This document shows positions 16,670-23,082 of a stretch of 64,000 bases of DNA, one piece after another. Origin of the DNA: an uncultured Muribaculaceae bacterium (GTDB lineage Bacteria; Bacteroidota; Bacteroidia; Bacteroidales; Muribaculaceae); contig CAJUPY010000001.1 in NCBI GenBank assembly GCA_910588035.1, positions 123,178-187,177 on the forward strand, read 5' to 3'. Position numbers and translations under genes: made by a program. The notes beneath the pieces are model-generated. The model had not been told where the DNA came from and ran no database searches. It was given only the letters and a program-made list of their open reading frames with translations. Within the stretch, counting starts at the first letter, position 1; each line of letters starts with the position of its first letter.

Positions 16670-17800
16670 ATGTCATATGAGCTGTATCCAAACAATAACA
16701 TCATGACTTCGAAACAGATGCAAAATATAACACGATTGATCGAATCGGCCATATCCAATTTTAATCAAACGATCACATTTGAAAAACCGGTAAGTGCTGA
16801 AATTGTCAGAAAATGTATCAGCGGCATAATGAATACCCGTCCTGAACTTTTCTGGTTTTCTCAACAATACATATACGATGAAAAGTCAGGACTGCTGACA
16901 TTCAGATATAATTTCACGGAAAAGAATGCATGCACAATCAAGTCGGAGATTGAAAAAGTAGTGGCTGACGATTTTCAGGTTGATTATGTCAAGACTCTTT
17001 CTGAATTAGAGAGGTTGGAATATGTCTATGTCTGGATAGCCAACAGAACTACCTACAACGAGTTTTCATCATTTAATCAAAGCATTTACAGCGTTTTGAT
17101 AAACCGCAATTCTGTGTGCGCGGGCTATGCAAGGACTGCGCAATTTCTTCTCGGACTTGTAGGCATAGAATCAAAAATTTTATTTGGGAAATTCCATTCT
17201 GACATGTCTGAGTACGGGCGTCATGCATGGAACGTCGTTAAAATACATGGTGTTTGGCTTCATGTCGATTTTTGTCTCGCCGATAAATCTTTAAAGCATC
17301 TGTTGATCCGAGACGAAAAACCTGTCATTAGAGATTCACTGCTTTGGAATTATTTCGGAGTGTCAACGAAAACAATTCTCGATAACCGGAGCATTGAACT
17401 CGAAGACAGCGTACCACCCTGTGAGCATTCGTTGGTACATATTCCTGAAGTAAAGCTGCGGCCGTCAAAAAAGCGGCTGATATGTTGCAGATCAGCTTCC
17501 GGAACATCATCTTTAGTTTACCTTGATTCAAACAATAAAAGCATCGTAGCGAAGGTTCCGAAAGAGGGCCACGCAGAAGTGATCAGGAATGAAGCGGAAA
17601 TTTTAAAGATTCTTTCCCCGTCCGTGCATGTGGTCAAGTCTTATGGCATTGCTGATGATGCGCTGTTTTTGGAACAGCTTACTCCTTGGGGCGAGTTGCT
17701 GAATTCCCACTATTATGATCCGTCAGAATCTGATCTAACCGATATTCTCAGACAACTCACTGATGGGTTGAGAGAATTCAGGGATAAAGGCGTCACATAA
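16670..17800 (+). CDS. Transglutaminase-like domain plus protein kinase N-lobe (first part of an interrupted gene)
   Basis: The 376 residues end at TAA 17798-17800. Residues about 90-230 form a transglutaminase/papain-like domain with a readable triad: Cys150 (NSVCAGYA), His185 (GRHAWNVV) and Asp200 (WLHVDFCLAD). From about residue 265 a protein kinase N-lobe begins, with a glycine-poor loop SASGTSSLVYL, Lys295 in SIVAKVPKEG, a Glu-containing alphaC (RNEAEIL) and a hinge near FLEQLTPWGELL. It stops at REFRDKGVT, immediately before the HRD catalytic loop. The same frame continues after the TAA with the rest of the kinase, so this is the front part of one 903-codon gene. Start: ATG 16670; the frame also offers a TTG at 16643 and ATG 16703. 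The region is visibly more A+T-rich than its neighbours. Confidence 0.85.
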   Translation: MSYELYPNNNIMTSKQMQNITRLIESAISNFNQTITFEKPVSAEIVRKCISGIMNTRPELFWFSQQYIYDEKSGLLTFRYNFTEKNACTIKSEIEKVVADDFQVDYVKTLSELERLEYVYVWIANRTTYNEFSSFNQSIYSVLINRNSVCAGYARTAQFLLGLVGIESKILFGKFHSDMSEYGRHAWNVVKIHGVWLHVDFCLADKSLKHLLIRDEKPVIRDSLLWNYFGVSTKTILDNRSIELEDSVPPCEHSLVHIPEVKLRPSKKRLICCRSASGTSSLVYLDSNNKSIVAKVPKEGHAEVIRNEAEILKILSPSVHVVKSYGIADDALFLEQLTPWGELLNSHYYDPSESDLTDILRQLTDGLREFRDKGVT

Positions 17801-17950
17801 TATGATATTCACTATAACAATATTTTTGTCACTGCCGAAGGTATTTATAAATGGGGAGACTTCGGTCTTGCCTTTCCAAGCCGAAATGACGATCACCTAC
17901 CTCCTGTCATAATTGACACAGACGGCAAACCCAAAGGAAGTCATTGGTTT

Positions 17951-19381
17951 ATGTCACCTGAAACATATAATCAGGGAATCTATGTCGAGTCGTCAGCGAT
18001 ATATTCAATCGCGATGCTCGCTTATTTTGCGATGAATGGCATGTGTCCGCCATTTTGGGCCGATACAGACGAAGCCTTGGCTCAACGTTTTTCCGGCAAA
18101 CAAATATCAAGACCTGAATTTGCCGATAAATATAGCAATTTATGGAGAGTGATTGAAAAAGCCCTCTCTTTTTCACCGGCAGACAGACCTCACTCATTTG
18201 AAGAGTTCATATCGTTGTTAGACGTGATTAAGAAAAATCAAGATGAAATATCATCTGTAGAGAGCTCTGAATCCCATAACATTTCCTGCCCGGACGATAC
18301 ACTGCGCCTATGTGATGATTTTGCCGCCACCTGTCGCTCGATGCATGCTGATCAGCGTATGCCAGACAGAGACACTTTTGCCTCTACGTGTTTTGAAATG
18401 CGTTGTGCTGACAATAGGCTTCTCAACGACCTCTTCGCATCCACAACTACCCAACGAAGAAACTCCGGCCGGCTGTTTTCAGAACTGAATGACTCTTATC
18501 AACCGCAGAAAAAATCAACGGTAACAGAATCATCCCCGACATCAAGAAAGAGAAAGTGGTGGCATTTCTGGAAAGAAGACGATGATCACAAAACTGAAAC
18601 CGTTGACGAGGTCAGTGCATGTGTCTATGCACCTGCACAGATACAGCCGATGAAGACCTTCATTATAAGAATTTATCTCTATAAACCCGAAGAGGCCGAC
18701 GAAATCGAAACCAAAGTCAGCAGCATTGATCCCGGGGCCACAAAGAAAGATTATAAACCGCTTGACATTCCTGTAAAAGAGAATGACAGATTGACGGTTC
18801 AGCTTAAAATGTCAGAAGGCATAGTGTCAGATGCAGAATCGAAGACGGTCATTTGGAAAAATCATTTCACCGAATGTTGTTTCATGGCAAAGTTGACCGA
18901 TCGGGCGATCAATGACGTGTTTGGAACGGCTTACATTTTTTTAAATGGCGTTCCTGCAGGAGAGCTGCTTTTTACGATTGACGTTGTGGATACCCTGGAG
19001 AAAAGCCTTTTCACAAAGGTTGAGTCACGAAGATATTCACGTATATTCATTTCATACTCCCATGCCGACGAAATGCAAGTGCGCGGATTTGCAGAATGTT
19101 GCCGTGCTATCGGTACTGACTATTTTTTCGACCGGCACACATTGCAGCCCGGCGATTTATTCAAAGATAAAATTTTGAATTACATCAATAATGCAGACCT
19201 GTTTGTGCTTTGTTGGTCAAAAAATGCCGCCGAATCAGAATGGGTGCGAATTGAACGTGAACATGCCCTCTCTTTAATTAGAGAACCCGATTCAAAATTG
19301 TCAATCTACCCTCTCAATCTGAAGCCTGAGGCACCCCTTCCCTTAGACATGTCTGACAAATATAATTTCGGAACGCTATGA
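17951..19381 (+). CDS. Kinase C-lobe, linker and C-terminal TIR domain (second part of an interrupted gene)
   Basis: The first in-frame ATG after the TAA gives 476 residues, but the homologous sequence starts immediately after the stop at 17801. That 150-base stretch encodes YDIHYNNIFV (catalytic loop, Asp379 of the composite), GDFGLAFP (DFG, 397-399) and, at the ATG, MSPE (APE motif). A kinase C-lobe follows, then a low-complexity linker with repeated F-A-S-T-C/T phrases (composite about 545-625) and a beta-rich region (about 661-780, FIIRIYLYKPEEADEIE). The TIR domain (about 788-903) has RIFISYSHADE, FFDRHTLQPGD and SEWVRIERE, with the W-x-x-x-E glutamate at 862 expected in NAD-cleaving TIRs. 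If translated from this ATG alone, it would lack the kinase catalytic loop. Confidence 0.8.
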   Translation: MSPETYNQGIYVESSAIYSIAMLAYFAMNGMCPPFWADTDEALAQRFSGKQISRPEFADKYSNLWRVIEKALSFSPADRPHSFEEFISLLDVIKKNQDEISSVESSESHNISCPDDTLRLCDDFAATCRSMHADQRMPDRDTFASTCFEMRCADNRLLNDLFASTTTQRRNSGRLFSELNDSYQPQKKSTVTESSPTSRKRKWWHFWKEDDDHKTETVDEVSACVYAPAQIQPMKTFIIRIYLYKPEEADEIETKVSSIDPGATKKDYKPLDIPVKENDRLTVQLKMSEGIVSDAESKTVIWKNHFTECCFMAKLTDRAINDVFGTAYIFLNGVPAGELLFTIDVVDTLEKSLFTKVESRRYSRIFISYSHADEMQVRGFAECCRAIGTDYFFDRHTLQPGDLFKDKILNYINNADLFVLCWSKNAAESEWVRIEREHALSLIREPDSKLSIYPLNLKPEAPLPLDMSDKYNFGTL

Positions 19382-19528
19382 CATCAATGCGTTTGATGGC
19401 ATAATATATTATAGGAATTTCATGGCCTGTAAAGTGCTGATCAGCCTCACCGACAATCTCATTTTAACAATTGAGTGTGCATTTTACCCGAAAAAGTTAA
19501 TTTTCACTTCAATTAAATAAAAAAAATA

Positions 19529-19559
19529 TTGCACAGGTCAAATATTATGCCTACATTTG
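19529..19559 (+). promoter_or_regulatory. Predicted promoter of a candidate small RNA or leader
   Basis: TTG (19529-19531), a 20-nt spacer and TACATTTG (19552-19559) match the Bacteroidetes consensus. No coding start lies within 150 bases downstream, but a terminator hairpin does. Confidence 0.65.
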
Positions 19560-19564
19560 CATGT

Positions 19565-19640
19565 GTGTTTTTCATAGTATTAGATTAAGATAAAGGTTTA
19601 AGGACTGGAGATGTTGTGAAACATCTCCAGTTATTTTTCA
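19565..19640 (+). ncRNA. Candidate small RNA (about 75 nt) ending in a terminator hairpin
   Basis: The gap 19382-19714 has no supported coding sequence. Inside it a consensus promoter is followed, about 45 bases past the predicted start, by a perfect 12-bp stem (ACTGGAGATGTT, loop GTGA, AACATCTCCAGT; 19604-19631) and TATTTTTC. The simplest reading is a free-standing transcript of about 75 nt. The body contains TTTTTCATAGTATTAGATT, a phrase I associate from memory with recurrent Bacteroidales leader sequences, although I cannot verify that. It could instead be a terminated leader (attenuator) of the ECF sigma operon that starts about 75 bases further on. Confidence 0.5.
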
Positions 19641-19714
19641 TATACCCATGTTTAAGACCGCATAATTTTTTTAAAAAATTTATGTCACAAATCGCATACC
19701 ACTTCGTATCATAG

Positions 19715-20236
19715 TTGAATTTGAACAACAAAACAGTGAAATCAGATCTACTCACATCAGCTTATCTTAGAATCGGAACCCGCCTCCGGTCAATTGCCGG
19801 CAGACTGCTTGGCGATGATGATGCAGACGATGCCCTGCAGGACGCGTTTGTCAGACTATGGTCCAGATGTGATATGATACAATCTGACAACCATGCCGAA
19901 GGCCTGTTGATTTCCACTGTCAGAAACCTGTCGATCGACCGGTTGAGAAGATATTCACGTTATTCTGCATCAGAAACCGGCGAAATGACGTCTGACGACA
20001 CCGTCGATGATACTGAAGACGATATCTATGATGAAGTATCGACCTTAATCGATAATATATTAAGCGAACGTGACCGAACGATTCTTTATCAGCGTGACCG
20101 TGACGAATGGGAATATGAAGAAATTGCCGAATATCATTCGATCTCTGTCGTCAATGTAAGAGCTATCATAAGCCGGTCACGCCGAATTATCAGAGAACAA
20201 TTTAACATGAGAGCACATGGCAACAAACAGATATGA
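19715..20236 (+). CDS. ECF-type RNA polymerase sigma factor
   Basis: A sigma-70 family member of extracytoplasmic-function type, about 166-173 residues. Region 2 is seen as GRLLGDDDADDALQDAFVRLWSRC (first half DDADDALQDAFVRLW) with DNA-melting residues in RNLSIDRLRRY. Region 4 is a C-terminal helix-turn-helix (WEYEEIAEYHSISVVNVRAI, then ISRSRRIIREQ). No ATG is available: an in-frame TAG lies directly upstream, so translation must start at TTG 19715, TTG 19721 or GTG 19736. GTG 19736 places the start just before the conserved region. It overlaps the next gene by 20 bases, the arrangement expected for a sigma/anti-sigma pair. What it responds to is unknown. Confidence 0.88.
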   Translation: MNLNNKTVKSDLLTSAYLRIGTRLRSIAGRLLGDDDADDALQDAFVRLWSRCDMIQSDNHAEGLLISTVRNLSIDRLRRYSRYSASETGEMTSDDTVDDTEDDIYDEVSTLIDNILSERDRTILYQRDRDEWEYEEIAEYHSISVVNVRAIISRSRRIIREQFNMRAHGNKQI

Positions 20237-20687
20237 CACCAAAGCCGAACTTTCTGAAACCAGCCGTCTCATCAGAGCATACTTTGAAGGAGAAACGACT
20301 GTCGCAGAAGAAAGAGAACTCAAGAGAAGGCTGTCGCAGACATCTCTGTCGACAAAAGAGTTGGATGAAGCCCGGGCTGTGATGGGGTTGTTCGCCGCCT
20401 CACGCAAACGGATAGTCAGACGCAAAACAAGACGTGGTCTGACACAAATGGCAGCTGCTGTCGCAACCATTCTTGTTTCTTCGGTCGTGACATTCCTGCT
20501 GTTCAGCAATCGTCAGGACGTCCCTGAATATCTCGCTTATCATAACGGCGTGGAAATTTACGATCCGGAGGCTGTGACCGAACTGATGAACATCCAGTTG
20601 CAGATAATCTCGGAAGAAGATGACGTTCCCGAGAAAGCTGCCCTTGAACAGATTAATGATATCATGGCTGAATTTTCAATCGACTAA
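20217..20687 (+). CDS. Probable anti-sigma factor (single transmembrane segment)
   Basis: The 156 residues are arranged as a cytoplasmic N-terminal part (about 1-78, with SRLIRAYFEGETTVAEERELKR, a zinc-less anti-sigma-like helix bundle), one transmembrane segment (about residues 80-100, MAAAVATILVSSVVTFLLF) and a periplasmic tail of about 55 acidic residues. The N-terminus resembles the short ECF-associated anti-sigma proteins of Bacteroidales, which begin with L-I-x-x-Y-F-E-G-x-x-T. The first 20 bases overlap the sigma gene. The assignment rests on this context and topology, as no catalytic motif exists to confirm it. Its periplasmic portion would be the sensor or the docking site for the next proteins of the operon. 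Confidence 0.78.
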   Translation: MATNRYDTKAELSETSRLIRAYFEGETTVAEERELKRRLSQTSLSTKELDEARAVMGLFAASRKRIVRRKTRRGLTQMAAAVATILVSSVVTFLLFSNRQDVPEYLAYHNGVEIYDPEAVTELMNIQLQIISEEDDVPEKAALEQINDIMAEFSID

Positions 20688-20698
20688 ACAACCACTAT

Positions 20699-21142
20699 AT
20701 GAAAAGTATATATTTATTTTTTGTTTTACTGGCCGCCGGAGTCTCTACTGTTTCCGCGCAAGAAGGACTTGCCATAAACGACCTTTTTGACGGACGGTTC
20801 CACAACGACAGACAAGCCTCTGAAAACATCATCACGGGCAGCAGGAGTCTTGCCGCATATAAACTGTCGGTCTATCACGGATTGACTCTTTCCTGTGGAT
20901 CGCAACATATGGAAGACCTTGAACGTGCGGTCATGGCCGACGGTTCACATGCGATCAGACGCGAGGTCAACTACCGCGACGGACACCTGTACTATGGCTT
21001 CTACACCCTGACACAACGCAACAGAAACAACCGTTACATTTTCTACATAAACCGCTGTATAACCGGTGGCGATCAAGCCATACTCATCTATCTTGAAGGA
21101 AAAGCCTCTCCTGAACAAGTGAAATCAATGCTAAAAAAATAA
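20699..21142 (+). CDS. DUF6108-like secreted protein
   Basis: A 147-residue protein with a signal peptide (about 1-20, cleaved after VSAQ or VSA) and a mature domain of about 125 residues. The phrases LAINDLFDGRF, GRSLAAYKLSVYHGLTL-like spacing and a C-terminal ILIYLEGKASPEQVKSMLKK resemble the Bacteroidetes DUF6108 proteins that travel with ECF sigma operons. The function is unknown. It begins 11 bases after the anti-sigma gene and is probably cotranscribed with it. A Cys pair (CGSQH near 68 and CITGG near 121) might form a periplasmic disulfide. I am fairly sure it is secreted and less sure of the family number. Confidence 0.7.
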   Translation: MKSIYLFFVLLAAGVSTVSAQEGLAINDLFDGRFHNDRQASENIITGSRSLAAYKLSVYHGLTLSCGSQHMEDLERAVMADGSHAIRREVNYRDGHLYYGFYTLTQRNRNNRYIFYINRCITGGDQAILIYLEGKASPEQVKSMLKK

Positions 21143-21149
21143 ATTCATC

Positions 21150-22010
21150 ATGAGACATCACATTTCGGCGATACTCGCGCTGATTTCGTTTCCAGCTGCA
21201 ATCAATGCCGCAGAACCAGAGGTCAATGACACAATAACTGTCATTGAAAACGCAGCAAACATCACAGTCAAAACCACACAGAACAGCGAAACGGCAATCG
21301 TTGTCAAAGACAGCGACGGTCAAACGACCTACAGCTATCTTTTCTCATCAGATCAAACAGGCAAGACAGACGACAACTGGAACCTCAGCCTTCCTTTTTT
21401 GCGTGATAAAAAGAAAAACGCGGCAGTTTACGATCTGTCAGTCTGCATTAACCCGTATGTCGGAGGTTCGGTCGTATCTGACAATCCGTCGGGATTACAT
21501 GGTTCAGTCGATGTCGGTCTGTCAGATCTGTTCCGTGCCCGTTACATACCCACCGGCCGAGGATTCTCGATTTCAATAGGCCTCGGAATGGGTTATAGGC
21601 AGTATACCCTGGGCGGAGGAAACAGATTTGAATCAATAGACCGTCGGCTCAATATCTCACCACGTGATGAAAATATGGAAAATGTCAGAAACCGTCTGGG
21701 CATTATGACTTTCAACATTCCGGTGATGCTGACACAGCGCATCGGCAAACATTTTGCAATATCGGCCGGGGGAAGAGTGAATTTCAATACATATGCCAAA
21801 GCAAGTTTCTCATGCGACATCGACGGACTTCATTTCAAGGAAACTTACAAAGGCTTGCACCAAAGACTGATGACTGTCGACGCAGTGGGTAAAATAGGAT
21901 TTCCCGATGCCGTCGGAATTTACGTCAGCTACAGCCCTATGAAACCGTTTGAAAACGGTTACGGGCCCCAATTCAAGACCTTATCTTTTGGTTTAACTAT
22001 CGGATTCTAA
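21150..22010 (+). CDS. Outer-membrane beta-barrel protein, first of a tandem pair
   Basis: A 286-residue secreted protein with a signal peptide (1-20, ending AAINA). It has an N-terminal region of about 60 residues with short beta repeats (DTITVIENAANITVKTTQ), then a barrel-like domain with alternating hydrophobic strands: SIGLGMGYRQYTL, IPVMLTQRIGKHFAISAGG and the terminal strand TLSFGLTIGF ending in Phe. A C-terminal aromatic residue is the usual outer-membrane insertion signal. It is followed 23 bases later by a paralog with the same layout. The function is unknown. Membership of the ECF operon suggests that it is induced by, or monitored for, envelope stress. Confidence 0.78.
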   Translation: MRHHISAILALISFPAAINAAEPEVNDTITVIENAANITVKTTQNSETAIVVKDSDGQTTYSYLFSSDQTGKTDDNWNLSLPFLRDKKKNAAVYDLSVCINPYVGGSVVSDNPSGLHGSVDVGLSDLFRARYIPTGRGFSISIGLGMGYRQYTLGGGNRFESIDRRLNISPRDENMENVRNRLGIMTFNIPVMLTQRIGKHFAISAGGRVNFNTYAKASFSCDIDGLHFKETYKGLHQRLMTVDAVGKIGFPDAVGIYVSYSPMKPFENGYGPQFKTLSFGLTIGF

Positions 22011-22033
22011 CTCATTGAAAACAAGCATAAGAA

Positions 22034-22903
22034 ATGAGAACAATATTATTTTCAGCCATAGTGCTCGCTTCTGCTTTTTGCGCACGCGCCGAAAAGCCCG
22101 ACACAATAATGTCAGTCAACAATCCCACCAAAATCACAATCATTGAAAACGCATCTGGAATGAAAGTCTCAGTTGAGGGAACAGCCTCCGATTCGACTTT
22201 TGTGACAGCATTCTCTAAAAAATATGACGCACACACGCTTGTCAATTCATCATCGGGTCAGATTTCGTCAATCAAACTTGCCGGCAACAATGCGAAAAGC
22301 TATTGGGACGCATCATTAGGTTCTATTTGCTTCGGCTTTGTAAACGCACCAGGCAACGGAGTCTTTGAAAATGAAATGGGCAAATCGTTTGAAATCTCGT
22401 TGCCGGAAGTAATGAGTGTAGGTTTTGTATTTCATGACACACGATTGTCGATAGGAGCCGGTTTTGGCTGGCGTAACTGGCGAATGACACATGACACACG
22501 CTTTACGCCCGAAAACGGAACAATCTCGACAGGAACCTATCCAGACGGAGCGAGACCCAAATATTCGCGTATCAAAATGTTCTCTGTCTCTTTTCCGATC
22601 ATGATCAGACAAAAGCTGCCGTTCAACGCGCCTTGGGGGACAATGTCACTGAAAGCCGGCGTAATTCTCAACTGGAACAGCCATGCCTCAATGAAGTCGG
22701 GTTGGGTAAATTCCGATGGAAATGAGTCGGAACAATCATCTGACAACATCGGACAACGAAAATTTTCAACCGACCTGATGGGCGTCATAGGAATCAATTC
22801 GTGGCTTGGTGTCTATGCCCGTTATTCTCTGACACCAGTCTTCAGAAAACACTGCGGACCTGATTTCAAATCATTCTCCACAGGAATCATAATCGGCATC
22901 TGA
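22034..22903 (+). CDS. Outer-membrane beta-barrel protein, second of a tandem pair
   Basis: The 289 residues are similar in plan to the preceding gene: a signal peptide (1-19, ending CARA), an N-terminal segment with TKITIIENASGMKVSVEG, then barrel strands including LSIGAGFGWRNWRMT, FPIMIRQKLPF and the last strand FSTGIIIGI. The phrase I-x-x-x-E-N-A-x-x-x-x-V near residue 40 is shared by the two proteins, which supports a duplication. The two differ in extracellular-loop regions, as expected of diverging surface proteins. A strong terminator follows, so this is the last gene of the ECF operon. Confidence 0.77.
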   Translation: MRTILFSAIVLASAFCARAEKPDTIMSVNNPTKITIIENASGMKVSVEGTASDSTFVTAFSKKYDAHTLVNSSSGQISSIKLAGNNAKSYWDASLGSICFGFVNAPGNGVFENEMGKSFEISLPEVMSVGFVFHDTRLSIGAGFGWRNWRMTHDTRFTPENGTISTGTYPDGARPKYSRIKMFSVSFPIMIRQKLPFNAPWGTMSLKAGVILNWNSHASMKSGWVNSDGNESEQSSDNIGQRKFSTDLMGVIGINSWLGVYARYSLTPVFRKHCGPDFKSFSTGIIIGI

Positions 22904-22932
22904 CGATTGTTTCAAGTTAAAAAAATTGCTAT

Positions 22933-22967
22933 CGGCGGTGGGTTTCAAGCCTGCCGCCGTTTTTTTT
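22933..22967 (+). terminator. Rho-independent terminator of the ECF sigma operon
   Basis: CGGCGG pairs with CCGCCG around an inner GGG/CCT stretch, followed by eight T. It lies 30 bases after the second barrel gene. Confidence 0.8.
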
Positions 22968-23001
22968 CATTAAAATATAAAGTAGAGTATGAATTTTTTT
23001 G

Positions 23002-23009
23002 TATCTTCG
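23002..23009 (+). promoter_or_regulatory. Possible -7 box of the PFOR gene
   Basis: TATCTTCG differs from TAnnTTTG at one base. It follows a T-rich stretch and lies about 75 bases before the ATG at 23083. No clear TTTG partner is seen at the right distance, so confidence is limited. Confidence 0.4.
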
Positions 23010-23082
23010 CACGTTGAAAAGATTTGCCTAACCAAAATTGCAATCTTCAAATTCTAAATAAAACCAGATTTTACAAAACGTT

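Larger units (their letters stand above)
16670..19381 (+). pseudogene. Composite transglutaminase-kinase-TIR gene interrupted by one in-frame TAA
   Basis: Both halves share one frame (17951 minus 16643 is a multiple of 3), and conserved kinase sequence continues without gap across the stop. TAA (codon 377) takes the place of the His of HRD: G-V-T-stop-Y-D aligns with G-I-V-H-R-D. All other kinase and TIR motifs are intact, and no second disruption is visible. Whether this is a fresh nonsense mutation, a sequencing or assembly error, or a tolerated stop cannot be decided from one sequence. I label it pseudogene only because the reading frame is interrupted. It might equally be a functional gene with an erroneous base call. 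Confidence 0.7.

Noticed and set aside
17798-17800. Frameshift or recoding (selenocysteine, pyrrolysine) as the explanation of the interruption
   Set aside because: The frame is the same on both sides, so there is no frameshift, and TAA is not the codon used for either recoding event.
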